From NCBI GenBank assembly GCA_003559215.1, contig PWMF01000003.1, forward strand, positions 1 to 64,000: 64,000 nucleotides of DNA, read 5' to 3'. A program made the position numbers and the translations under genes. Below are positions 1 to 9,182 of the stretch, piece by piece. Numbering within the stretch: the first letter of the stretch is position 1; each line of letters starts with the position of its first letter. The notes beneath the pieces are model-generated. The model saw nothing but the letters and a program-made list of their open reading frames with translations, was not told where the DNA came from and did not search any database. This stretch comes from Natrialbaceae archaeon (GTDB lineage Archaea > Halobacteriota > Halobacteria > Halobacteriales > Natrialbaceae).

Positions 1-108
1 GAAGACGAGGATCGTGACGGTCGCCAGGAGATAGAACAGCGCGTACTCCGTGCTGCTGAGCCCCCAGTAGGTCTCCCTCGTCACCTCCGTCTGCGCGAGG
101 ACGTTCAT
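1..108 (-). CDS. N-terminus of membrane protein, possibly heterodisulfide-reductase-related (Fe-S) oxidoreductase; truncated by window edge
   Basis: Reverse-strand ATG at 108 gives MNVLAQTEVTRETYWGLSSTEYALFYLLATVTILVF..., open to the window edge; resembles haloarchaeal Fe-S oxidoreductase N-termini from memory. Confidence 0.5.
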   Translation of the reverse strand, partial: MNVLAQTEVTRETYWGLSSTEYALFYLLATVTILVF

Positions 109-276
109 GTTCAATTAGGCGGGGAGCCGTGACTTAATTCTTGTCACGAGATTGTCCCACGCACCCCGCTGTCGTCCTGCGTAAATTGACCGCATATTTT
201 GAGTTTCTGCGAACTGTCTGCCGCCGATCCGTTCTGCCAACAGGCTTATATAGCCGCCCCCCGCGAGTGTCCACCC

Positions 277-867
277 ATGAACGAAAAAACCGAAGAACTC
301 CGCGATCTCTTCACCGACGTCACCGACGGCGAGGAGACCGTCACCGAGGCCCAGGAGGACGACCGGGGCTCCCTCGAGAAGGACGAACGCACGGACCGGG
401 AGCGCCTCGAGAGCGTCGTCACGCAGATGAACGAGCGCTACGGACTCGAGGGTCCGTTCTCGACCGACGACTACCTCCGCGTCGCGGAGGGGTTCTACGA
501 CGATCGCTCCGACGCGGAGCTGGCCGAGGAACTCGGCGTCGCCGAGAACGACGTCTTCGAGGCCCGAATGTCGCTGCACCTGATCGACGAGACCGACGCG
601 GATGAGGTCGACCTCGCCGCAATCCGCGAGCGCGAGGAGGACGACGCCGCGCTCGCCGACGAGTACGATGTCAGCGAGGAGCGCATCGGTCGCTACCGTC
701 GTGTCGCTGCGGCCCAGAACGAGTCCCGCGCGGCCAACGACCGCTACCGCGACGAGCTCGATAGTGTCCTCGCCGACGCCGACCTCTCCGAGCGCATGGC
801 GACCGACGTCCGCGAAGACGGCCTCGAGGACGCGACCGAAGGGATGGAGACGGACGTCGAGTTCTAG
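277..867 (+). CDS. conditioned medium-induced protein 4-like haloarchaeal protein
   Basis: MNEKTEELRDLFTDVTDGEETVTEAQEDDRGSL..., acidic; family name recalled, not searched. Confidence 0.65.
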   Translation: MNEKTEELRDLFTDVTDGEETVTEAQEDDRGSLEKDERTDRERLESVVTQMNERYGLEGPFSTDDYLRVAEGFYDDRSDAELAEELGVAENDVFEARMSLHLIDETDADEVDLAAIREREEDDAALADEYDVSEERIGRYRRVAAAQNESRAANDRYRDELDSVLADADLSERMATDVREDGLEDATEGMETDVEF

Positions 868-928
868 CGCGACAAACGCTTCGGGGAGTAGACGAGGGTT
901 TTTGTGCGAAGGCGCGGCCAGACCGTCC

Positions 929-1609
929 GTGTCACACGTCGCCTTCAGCGACCTCCGGACCGCCGCCTACTGCCCGCGGAAGTGTTACTACCAGCGCCGT
1001 CAGGACGACGACGACCGTAAATCTCCGCCCGAGGTTACAGAAATCCGGGAGCTCGAGCCCCGCTACGAGTCCCTGCTCGAAGCGTCGATCGACGACCTCG
1101 GGGCGGAACCGATCGCCCTTCCACTGGCAGCCTACCGCGACCGACTCGCCGAGACCCGGCAGCGGCTCGAGGAGACGGACCACTGGAAGCGCCTCCGCGA
1201 GCCCGACGCGCGAAACGTCCTCGCGACCGGACGCCACTGTCGCGGGATCGTCCACAAGGTTCTTGGGGATCCCCTCGAGCCGGTTCTCGTCTCCGCGGGC
1301 AAACCCCCCGAGAACGGCGTCTGGGAGTCCCAGTCGGTCCACGCCGTCGCGGCCGCGAAGGCGCTGGCCTGGGAGCACGAGCGCTCGGTCGAGCGCGCCT
1401 GGCTCGAGTACCCCGCCTACGGTGCGATCCGACGGATCGATCTCACGACTCGACGGAAGGCGGCGTACCGTCGGGCATTACGGGCAGTGCGGGGGCTCGA
1501 CGGCCCGCCGGCGCGCATCGACAACCGGGCGAAGTGCGGAGCCTGCGAGTTCGCCGAGGAGTGTGGCGTTCGAACGCGGACGCTGCGATCGTTGCTCGGA
1601 TTCGGTTAG
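929..1609 (+). CDS. stand-alone Cas4-like (DUF83 / PD-(D/E)XK) protein
   Basis: GTG start at 929; N-terminal FSDLRTAAYCPRKCYYQRR and C-terminal AKCGACEFAEECG cysteine cluster typical of Cas4-like Fe-S nucleases. Confidence 0.75.
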   Translation: MSHVAFSDLRTAAYCPRKCYYQRRQDDDDRKSPPEVTEIRELEPRYESLLEASIDDLGAEPIALPLAAYRDRLAETRQRLEETDHWKRLREPDARNVLATGRHCRGIVHKVLGDPLEPVLVSAGKPPENGVWESQSVHAVAAAKALAWEHERSVERAWLEYPAYGAIRRIDLTTRRKAAYRRALRAVRGLDGPPARIDNRAKCGACEFAEECGVRTRTLRSLLGFG

Positions 1610-2190
1610 TGGGCGTCGAGCCACGCCTCGATCTCGTCGGCCCGCGCGCCCCGGCGATGGATCGTCCCGCTCGAGACGTCGACGACGGTGCTTTCGGTTC
1701 CTGCCGTCTCGCCGCCGTCGAGGGTTACTGCGACCGCCTCGCGGATCCCCGGCTCGAGTTCGTCGATACGGCGGACGCTGCCGCGGCCGCTGACGTTCGC
1801 GCTCGTCGACGTGATCGGCGTCCCGGCCCGTTCGCAGAGTCGGAGCGCGAGGTCGTGGTCCGGCACCCTGACCCCGACCCGATCCTCGCCCGCGGTTAGC
1901 TCGTCGGGGACGACGTCGCGTCGCCGACAGAGGACGGTCACGGGACCCGGGAGGAACCTCGCCATGAATTCTCGCTCGCGGTCGCTCGCGCGGACGTACT
2001 CGAGCGCCGACGGAACCGACGGCAGGGCCATCGAGACCGGCTTCGACCGGTCGCGTCCTTTCGCCTCGAACACCCGCTCGACGGCGTCGGGATCGACGGC
2101 GTTCGCGCCGAGGCCGTAGACGGTCTCGGTCGGGTAGACGACCAGCTCGCCGCCACGGATCGCGGCGGCAGCCGACTCGAGTTCACTCAT
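1606..2190 (-). CDS. L-threonylcarbamoyladenylate synthase (Sua5/YciO/YrdC family)
   Basis: VVYPTETVYGLGANA..., KGRDRSKPVSM, STSANVSG motifs. Confidence 0.93.
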   Translation of the reverse strand: MSELESAAAAIRGGELVVYPTETVYGLGANAVDPDAVERVFEAKGRDRSKPVSMALPSVPSALEYVRASDREREFMARFLPGPVTVLCRRRDVVPDELTAGEDRVGVRVPDHDLALRLCERAGTPITSTSANVSGRGSVRRIDELEPGIREAVAVTLDGGETAGTESTVVDVSSGTIHRRGARADEIEAWLDAH

Positions 2191-2229
2191 ACCTCTCGAT
2201 CGGCTCGGCGACGGCAAAAACGCACCGCG

Positions 2230-2736
2230 TCACTCGAGGCCGAGCTCGGCCTCGAGCTCGTCGTAGTCGGGGAACTCCGGCCACTCGTCGGCGACCCAGA
2301 TCGACTCGACCGTTCGGTCGGCGTCGAGGGCGACGAACGCGAGCCGGGGTTCGCCGATACCGGTCATTCCGTCGAGGTCGTGGCCGATTCCGTACTCGGC
2401 GGCGATCTCGTTGGTCGGATCGGCAACGACCTCCGCGGGGAGATCGTTCTCGTCGAGGAAGCTCGAGATTCCGTAGGGGGTCGAGGCCGTGATCCCGACG
2501 ACCCGTTCCTCGCGCTCGAGCCAGCCTCGCTCGGCCAGCTCGTCCCAGACGTACTTGGCGACGAACGAGCCGATCATCGGGGTGAACACGAGGATCGTTT
2601 GACCGTCGACGAGGTCCGCGAGCGAGCGGTCCTCCCAGAACTCGTCGGTGACCAGTGGTCTGGTGAAGTCGGGAGCTTCCGTGCCGGGCTCGAGGTGATC
2701 GGCCGGCTCGAGTTCGACCACGTCGAACTCGGGCAT
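2230..2736 (-). CDS. peroxiredoxin-like (redoxin domain) protein, no cysteines
   Basis: APDFTRPLVTDEFWEDRSLADL...QTILVFTPM...EYGIGHDLDGMTGIGEPRLAFVALD; redoxin-fold pattern; translation contains no Cys. Confidence 0.8.
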   Translation of the reverse strand: MPEFDVVELEPADHLEPGTEAPDFTRPLVTDEFWEDRSLADLVDGQTILVFTPMIGSFVAKYVWDELAERGWLEREERVVGITASTPYGISSFLDENDLPAEVVADPTNEIAAEYGIGHDLDGMTGIGEPRLAFVALDADRTVESIWVADEWPEFPDYDELEAELGLE

Positions 2737-3068
2737 CAGTCGTCACCTCCGGTTTCGGCGGTCGCCCCGCCGACGGCCGCCGAATCGGTCGTCGAGCCGT
2801 CGCCGTAGGTCGACTCGAGGTAGTCGACGATGTTGGCGCTTTCAGCCATCGTCACGCCGGTTTCGTCGTCGACGATGACGGGCACAGTGCGGACTCCGGC
2901 GACGCGCTTGACGACGTCCCGGCGGGAGTGCAGCGGCTCGACGAACCGCGAGCGGTACTCGAGTCCCAGCTCCCCGAGCGTGCGAGCGACGCGCTCGCAG
3001 TACGGACACGCCTGGAGCCGGTAGAGGGTGATCGCCGACCCGTCGTCGCGACTGGTGGCCTCGGACAT
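2736..3068 (-). CDS. glutaredoxin / GST N-terminal domain protein
   Basis: ITLYRLQACPYCERVARTLGELGLEY...TVPVIVDDETGVTMAESANIVDYLE; CPYC active site. Confidence 0.9.
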   Translation of the reverse strand: MSEATSRDDGSAITLYRLQACPYCERVARTLGELGLEYRSRFVEPLHSRRDVVKRVAGVRTVPVIVDDETGVTMAESANIVDYLESTYGDGSTTDSAAVGGATAETGGDD

Positions 3069-3162
3069 GATCGTCCGTTCGGGGACCGAGGAGGGTAAAC
3101 GTGTCGTCGCCGGCTACGAGAATGGTAAACGGTTAACCGATCGGGTGTTAAGTCAGGACATC

Positions 3163-4548
3163 ATGGCGCTGTCTCCGCTGCTCGAGGTCGTGCTCGCTGC
3201 CTACGAGGTCCCGTTTCTGGACTTCGAGTTCGACGAGTCGACCGTGACGATCTTCGGCGTTCTCGCTGTCGCGGTACTCATTCTGCTCTCGGGGTTCTTT
3301 TCCTCGTCCGAGATCGCGATGTTCAACCTCGCGAAACACCGTCTCGACGGGATGGTCGAGGACGGCGTCGAGGGCGCCGAGCTGGTGAAGGCGCTCAAGG
3401 ACGATCCCCATCGGCTGCTCGTGACGATCCTCGTCGGCAACAATATCGTCAACATCGCGATGTCCTCGATCGCCACGGCCGTCCTCTCGATTCACTTCGG
3501 CGGGCTGCTCGGCGTCGTTCTCGCGACGTTCGGTATCACGGCGATCGTCCTGCTGTTCGGCGAGAGCGTCCCCAAATCCTATGCGGTCGAGAACACCGAG
3601 TCGTGGGCGGTCCGTATCTCGAAGCCGCTCAAGACCACCGAGTACGTGCTGTTCCCGCTGATCGTCCTCTTCGACTACCTGACCCGACAGGTGAACAAAC
3701 TTACCGGCTCGACGGGCGCGATCGAGTCGCCCTACGTCACCCGCGACGAGATTCAGGAGATGATCGAGTCCGGCGAACGGGAGGGGGTCTTGGAGGAGGA
3801 AGAACACGAGATGCTCACCCGGATCTTCCGGTTCAACCAGACGATCGTCAAGGAGGTGATGACGCCGCGACTCGACATGACGGCAGTCCCCAAGGACGCG
3901 ACGATCGACGAGGCGATCGAGACCTGTATTCAGAGCGGCCACGCCCGAGTGCCGGTGTACGAGGGCAGCCTCGACAACGTTCAGGGCGTCGTCCACATCC
4001 GCGACCTGGTTCGGGATTTGAACTACGGCGAGGCCGAAACCGACGACCTCGAGCTCGCCGACCTGATCCAGCCGACGCTGCACGTCCCCGAGTCGAAGAA
4101 CGTCGACGAACTGCTGACCGAGATGCGGGAAAACCGGATGCACATGGCGATCGTCATCGACGAGTTCGGCACCACCGAGGGGCTGGTGACGATGGAGGAC
4201 ATGGTCGAGGAGATCATCGGCGAGATCTTAGAGGGCGGCGAGGATCTGCCGATCGAGGAGATCGACGCCGATACCGTCCTCGTCCGCGGCGAGGTCAACA
4301 TCGAGGACGTCAACGAGGCTCTCGAGATCGAGCTCCCGGAGGGCGAGGAGTTCGAGACGATCGCCGGCTTCATCTTCAACCGCGCGGGCCGTCTCGTCGA
4401 GGAGGGCGAGGAGATCGAGTTCGACGGCGTTCGCATCACGGTCGAGGCCGTCGAGAACACCCGTATTATGAAGGCGCGGCTCCACAAACTCGAGCGCCAC
4501 GAGGACGGGGAGGAGGCCGACGAACTCGAGGAGACCGGCGCGAACTAG
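3163..4548 (+). CDS. hemolysin-family protein: CNNM transmembrane domain, CBS pair, CorC_HlyC domain
   Basis: LSGFFSSSEIAMFNLAKHRL..., EVMTPRLDM..., HMAIVIDEFGTTEGLVTMEDMVEEIIGEI. Confidence 0.93.
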   Translation: MALSPLLEVVLAAYEVPFLDFEFDESTVTIFGVLAVAVLILLSGFFSSSEIAMFNLAKHRLDGMVEDGVEGAELVKALKDDPHRLLVTILVGNNIVNIAMSSIATAVLSIHFGGLLGVVLATFGITAIVLLFGESVPKSYAVENTESWAVRISKPLKTTEYVLFPLIVLFDYLTRQVNKLTGSTGAIESPYVTRDEIQEMIESGEREGVLEEEEHEMLTRIFRFNQTIVKEVMTPRLDMTAVPKDATIDEAIETCIQSGHARVPVYEGSLDNVQGVVHIRDLVRDLNYGEAETDDLELADLIQPTLHVPESKNVDELLTEMRENRMHMAIVIDEFGTTEGLVTMEDMVEEIIGEILEGGEDLPIEEIDADTVLVRGEVNIEDVNEALEIELPEGEEFETIAGFIFNRAGRLVEEGEEIEFDGVRITVEAVENTRIMKARLHKLERHEDGEEADELEETGAN

Positions 4549-5249
4549 CGGGCGTCGACGGCGGCCACGACCTCGTTGGCGACCCGGGGCGGAACGGCGA
4601 TCCGTCGCGGTCCCTGGACGTACTGACCGTCGGGCTGTGCGTAGTCGAAGTTGACGATCGCAATGTCGCCGATCTGACGGACGGAGGCGTCCGTGATCAC
4701 GTCGAGGTCGATCGCCTGATCGGGATCGTAGAGATAGATCGTTCGCTCCTCGGGATTGTACGCGCCGACCGAGCGCAGGAACGACGCTAGCAGGAGCGCG
4801 ACGAGCGCCAGCGGAAGCGTCAGTGCCGCCAGCCCGGTGAACGGGCCGGCACCGACGTCGCCCAGCAGGCCCTGCTGTGAGACAACGCGACCGGCGATCA
4901 TCAACGAGCCGATGACGACGACCATCGCTACCGTTCCCAGTGCGGCGTCTCTCGCTCGACTGAGCGAGGATCCCGACGGAGCCGACACCGATAGCCGATC
5001 GAGGACCCGCTCGAGCTGTCGTTCGGCGTCGTCCGAGACGGCGAACGCGAGCGCGGTAACCAGTAGGGCGATCAACGCTGCGGCGACGATCGACTGACCG
5101 CCGATCTGCGTAGCCATATCGAACAGTCGCCAGAAGACGATGATGACGCTCACGGCGAAGAAGGTCCCGACGCCGAGCGACCACAGGAGTCGAACGGTGC
5201 GGGAGGTATCGGGGTCCCGTCGCCACTGGATCGGTTCGGTCGCGTCCAT
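4545..5249 (-). CDS. haloarchaeal membrane protein of unknown function
   Basis: MDATEPIQWRRDPDTSRTVRLLWSL..., several hydrophobic segments, C-terminal soluble domain; stop overlaps the upstream gene stop. Confidence 0.75.
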   Translation of the reverse strand: MDATEPIQWRRDPDTSRTVRLLWSLGVGTFFAVSVIIVFWRLFDMATQIGGQSIVAAALIALLVTALAFAVSDDAERQLERVLDRLSVSAPSGSSLSRARDAALGTVAMVVVIGSLMIAGRVVSQQGLLGDVGAGPFTGLAALTLPLALVALLLASFLRSVGAYNPEERTIYLYDPDQAIDLDVITDASVRQIGDIAIVNFDYAQPDGQYVQGPRRIAVPPRVANEVVAAVDAR

Positions 5250-5305
5250 ACTCGATTCTCGCCACCGGTCGTGTAAAGGCTGTTCGATGTCCCCTGTCGG
5301 ACGGA

Positions 5306-6493
5306 TCAGAGCAGGAGGGCGTCGATAGCGAGGTAGCCCGCAAACGAGATCAGGATTGAGCCGGCCAGCGAGAGCACCCACGCAAGCACGGTGTATCCCA
5401 TCTTGCGGGCGCTGACGCCCCCGCCCGAGCTGGCGGCGTACCCGCTGCCGATGATCGAACTGACGATAATCTCGTTAAACGAAACGGGGATCCCGAACAG
5501 CACGGCCACCTGTGCGATGACGAACGACGGGATCAGGGCGGCGATCGAGCGACGCGGACCCAGCGAGGAGTAGTCCTGCGAGATCGCCTTGATCATCCGC
5601 GGCGCGCCGGTCCAGGAGCCGAGCAACAGCCCGAACCCGCCACCGACGAGCAGCGCGATCAACGGGAGGCCAACGTCACCCGAGAGGGGGATCAGCGGAC
5701 CGATCGCGAGCCCAACCTGACTGCCGCCGGCGGAGAACGCGACGAGCCCGCCGAGCAGGAGGAGGAAGTGTCGCTCGCCGCGTTCGACCCCGTTACGGAG
5801 GTCGTGTCCGATGGCGATCGCCCAGAGGGCCGCGATGAGTGCCGTCATCGCGACGATACCGACGATATCGCTCCCCGGGATCCAGCCGCTCGTCGCCCGG
5901 GCGATCGAGGCCCCGCCGTCAGGGGGTCCGAGAACCGCGAACTCGATGTTGGCGACGATGGCGCCGACCAGCGCCGCCAGCGCGACGATGAGGTACTCCT
6001 CGGCGATCGGCTCGGCTCGGAGCGTCCGTGCGATCGCGTAGGCGATCCCGCCGCCGACGAACGGTGTCAGGACCCACAGGGTGACGATCTCGGTGTACTT
6101 CGCCCACGCCGGATCGCCGCCCATCGCGAGGCCGACGCCGACGACGGCCCCGGTGACGGTGAACGCGGTCGCGATGGGATACCCCGCGAAGACGCCGATC
6201 GCGACGAGGGCTGCCGCGATGATCAGGGCGATCGTCGCGGCCGCCGGCGACAGCGTTACCCCGCCGATCAGCTCCGTCCCGACCGCCTCGGAGACGTTCG
6301 CTCCCTGTAACACCGCGCCGGCAAAACCGAGGATGCCGACGAAGAAGCCGGCCCGCATTACCGAGATCGCGTTCGCCCCGACCGCGGGGGCGAACGGGGT
6401 CGATCCGCTCGAGCCGGCGCCGATCGCCCAGGCCATGAACAGACTGGCAACTGCGGCGATCAGAAACGTCGCAACCGTCACGAGTTCGACCAT
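5306..6493 (-). CDS. inorganic phosphate transporter, PiT family
   Basis: VGANAISVMRAGFFVGILGFAGAVLQG...; long polytopic ORF with PiT-like repeats. Confidence 0.88.
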   Translation of the reverse strand: MVELVTVATFLIAAVASLFMAWAIGAGSSGSTPFAPAVGANAISVMRAGFFVGILGFAGAVLQGANVSEAVGTELIGGVTLSPAAATIALIIAAALVAIGVFAGYPIATAFTVTGAVVGVGLAMGGDPAWAKYTEIVTLWVLTPFVGGGIAYAIARTLRAEPIAEEYLIVALAALVGAIVANIEFAVLGPPDGGASIARATSGWIPGSDIVGIVAMTALIAALWAIAIGHDLRNGVERGERHFLLLLGGLVAFSAGGSQVGLAIGPLIPLSGDVGLPLIALLVGGGFGLLLGSWTGAPRMIKAISQDYSSLGPRRSIAALIPSFVIAQVAVLFGIPVSFNEIIVSSIIGSGYAASSGGGVSARKMGYTVLAWVLSLAGSILISFAGYLAIDALLL

Positions 6494-6616
6494 CTGTTCG
6501 ATCTTACTCGAGGCCCCTACAAGTGTGTGCCGACCTGCAATCGCCGTCTTCGCTAGCGAGAGCCGCCGTCGATACCGTTAGGTGTTAAGTGTTGGGCCTC
6601 CTATCGAAGCGTAGCT

Positions 6617-7492
6617 ATGCGCGATCAGCAGCGGAGATTCGACAGGCGGGAGTACCTGACGCTGGCCGGGGGAGCCGGGGTCGCCACGACGATCGGTCTG
6701 GCCGGCTGTCTCGAGGACGCCGAGGGGAACGGGGATGACGGGAACGGAGACGACGAGGACGACGGAAACGGAGACGGCGAGGACGTCGCCGACGACGGCG
6801 AGAACGGCACCGACGACGCGGAGGGCGAGACGATCGTTCCCGGTACTGCACCTGGGTTCGAACCCTTCCAGATGAACGTCGACGGCGAACTCGTCGGCTT
6901 CGATATCGACCTGCTCGAGGCCGTCGTCGCCGAGACCGAGTACGAACTCGGCGACTGGGAGGAACTCGAGTTCGACTCGCTGATCCCGGCCCTCGAGAAC
7001 GAGAACATCGACGTCATCGCCGCGGCGATGACGATCACCGAGGAACGGGAGGAGTCGATCGCGTTCACGGAGCCGTACTACAGCGCCGATCAGTCCGTGC
7101 TGGTCCAGTCCGGCGGCGACGTCGAGGCCGACGACCTCGAGGATCTCGAGGGACTCGAGGTCGGCGCCCAGTCCGGTACGACGGGCGAGGGCGTCGTCGA
7201 GGACGAACTCGGCGACGACGTCGACTACACCTCCTACGATAACTACGTCCTCGCGGTCGAGGAACTCGAGCGCGGCACGCTGGACGCGATCGTGATCGAC
7301 GAACCGGTCGCCGAGTCGTTCGCCGGCGACCGCGACGTCGAGATCGCCTTCACCTTCGAGACCGGTGAGGAGTACGGCTTCGGCGTCCGACAGGACGCCG
7401 AGGAGCTTCAGGAAGCGCTCAGCGAGGGGATCGCGGCCGTCGAGGAATCCAGCGAGTACGACGAGATCACCCAGGAGTGGTTCGACGAGTAG
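6617..7492 (+). CDS. polar amino-acid/glutamine ABC transporter substrate-binding lipoprotein
   Basis: Tat motif RREYLTL plus lipobox LAGC, acidic linker, SBP_bac_3 motifs (GFDIDLLEAV, FTEPYY, GTTGEGVV). Confidence 0.92.
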   Translation: MRDQQRRFDRREYLTLAGGAGVATTIGLAGCLEDAEGNGDDGNGDDEDDGNGDGEDVADDGENGTDDAEGETIVPGTAPGFEPFQMNVDGELVGFDIDLLEAVVAETEYELGDWEELEFDSLIPALENENIDVIAAAMTITEEREESIAFTEPYYSADQSVLVQSGGDVEADDLEDLEGLEVGAQSGTTGEGVVEDELGDDVDYTSYDNYVLAVEELERGTLDAIVIDEPVAESFAGDRDVEIAFTFETGEEYGFGVRQDAEELQEALSEGIAAVEESSEYDEITQEWFDE

Positions 7493-7503
7493 CCTGACCG
7501 GAG

Positions 7504-8337
7504 ATGGAAGGCATCGTCGCGCTGACCGAGCTCTCGACAGCGCTGCCGGCAGGGCAGCTCCTACCCGTTAGCGAGGAGCAGGTCGGCCAGTACCTCGGTG
7601 AGGACTGGGAGTTCGTCTACCGGAACAGCGACTACCTGCTGTGGGGGTCCGTCGTTACGATCCTCCTCACGCTGACCAGCATCCTGCTCGGCTTCCTCGC
7701 CGGCTTTCCCGCCGGCGCGATCGAGGCCTACGGGAGCGGCTACTCGCGGGCGGTCGTCCGCAAGTTCGGCGTGTTGCTGCGGGGGACGCCGATCCTGGTC
7801 ATCATGATCTTCACGTACTTCGTGTTGCCCATCGAGATCGTCCTCGTCGCTGCCGAGCTCGGGCTCCAGTCGATCGAGTTCGTACTCGGCCCGACGCCGT
7901 TTACCGTGCCGACGGACGTCCCCGAGGCCTTCATCGCGGCGACGATCGCGCTGGGCTTTCGGAGCGCGGCCTATCAGTCCCAGATCTTCCGAGGGGCGCT
8001 CGGGAGCATCGACGAGGGACAGATGGAGGCTGCCCGCTCGATCGGCATGAGCCGCCTCGAGGCGATTCGGCACGTAATCGTCCCCCAGGCGATGCGCCGT
8101 AGCGTCCCAGGATTTCAAAACGAGTTCACGATCGTCCTCAAGGACACGTCGATCGCCTTCGCGATCGGCCTCGGGGAACTGCTCAAGCGCAGCCACGACC
8201 TCTTTACCCAGCAGACCACCGCCGTGCTCGAGATCATCCTCTTCATCAGCCTGATCTACTTCGTGTTGACCTTCGGAACCAACCGCACGCTCGACTACGT
8301 GAGCAATCGCTTCGCAATCCCAGGTGAATCGTCGTGA
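7504..8337 (+). CDS. amino-acid ABC transporter permease
   Basis: VVRKFGVLLRGTPILV..., SAAYQSQIFRGALGSIDEGQMEAARSIGMSRLEAIRHVIVPQA. Confidence 0.93.
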   Translation: MEGIVALTELSTALPAGQLLPVSEEQVGQYLGEDWEFVYRNSDYLLWGSVVTILLTLTSILLGFLAGFPAGAIEAYGSGYSRAVVRKFGVLLRGTPILVIMIFTYFVLPIEIVLVAAELGLQSIEFVLGPTPFTVPTDVPEAFIAATIALGFRSAAYQSQIFRGALGSIDEGQMEAARSIGMSRLEAIRHVIVPQAMRRSVPGFQNEFTIVLKDTSIAFAIGLGELLKRSHDLFTQQTTAVLEIILFISLIYFVLTFGTNRTLDYVSNRFAIPGESS

Positions 8338-9152
8338 GTGATCGTACGGAGACGACCGACAGTACTGGACGGGAGCGCGGCGCCGACGCTTCGACCTCGG
8401 CCCGCGGGACCGAAACGGATCCCCTGTTGCGCATCGAGGACGTCCGGAAGTCCTACGGCGACGAGGAGGTGCTCCGGGGAATCGACCTCGAGATCGACCG
8501 TGGGGACGTCGAGGTACTGGTTGGCCCCAGCGGGAGCGGGAAGTCGACGCTGCTGCGGTGTCTCAACCGCCTGACCGAGGTCGACAGCGGACACATCTAC
8601 CTCGGTGAGACGGAGGTAACTGCCTCCGATACCGACCCCAACGCCGTCCGCCAGCAGATCGGGATGGTCTTTCAAGATATCAACCTCTTTGCCCACCTCA
8701 CCGCGCGCAAGAACATCACGCTGGGACTGCGCAAGGTTCGCGGGCTGAGCAAGGAGGAGGCCCGCCAGCGAGCCGACAGCGAACTCGAGCGTGTCGGCCT
8801 CGCGGATCAGGCCGACTCCTACCCCGCACAGCTCTCGGGCGGCCAGAAACAGCGCGTCGGGATCGCCCGCGCGCTGGCGATGGATCCCGAAGTGATGCTG
8901 TTCGACGAGCCGACCAGCGCGCTCGACCCCGAACTCAGCAACGAGGTGCTCGAGGTGATGCAGGGGCTGGTCGCGGAGGGGATGACGATGGTGGTCGTCA
9001 CTCACGAGATGCGCTTCGCCCGCGGCGGCGCAAGCGAGATCACGTTTCTCGCCGAGGGCGAGATCGTCGAGCGCGGCCCGCCCGAACGGCTGTTCGAGAA
9101 CCCCGAGCGCGAGCGAACGAAGCGGTTCTTCGAGAGTATCCGCCATGAGTAG
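8334..9152 (+). CDS. amino-acid ABC transporter ATP-binding protein
   Basis: GTG start overlaps upstream stop; Walker A GPSGSGKST, signature LSGGQKQR, Walker B VMLFDEPTSALDPE. Confidence 0.95.
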   Translation: MSDRTETTDSTGRERGADASTSARGTETDPLLRIEDVRKSYGDEEVLRGIDLEIDRGDVEVLVGPSGSGKSTLLRCLNRLTEVDSGHIYLGETEVTASDTDPNAVRQQIGMVFQDINLFAHLTARKNITLGLRKVRGLSKEEARQRADSELERVGLADQADSYPAQLSGGQKQRVGIARALAMDPEVMLFDEPTSALDPELSNEVLEVMQGLVAEGMTMVVVTHEMRFARGGASEITFLAEGEIVERGPPERLFENPERERTKRFFESIRHE

Positions 9153-9182
9153 CGACACCGACGCAGGGGGTCGAGTGCGGGC

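Noticed and set aside
929-1609. CRISPR-Cas locus suggested by the Cas4-like gene
   Set aside because: No cas1/cas2/effector genes or arrays nearby; neighbors are Sua5 and a hypothetical protein.
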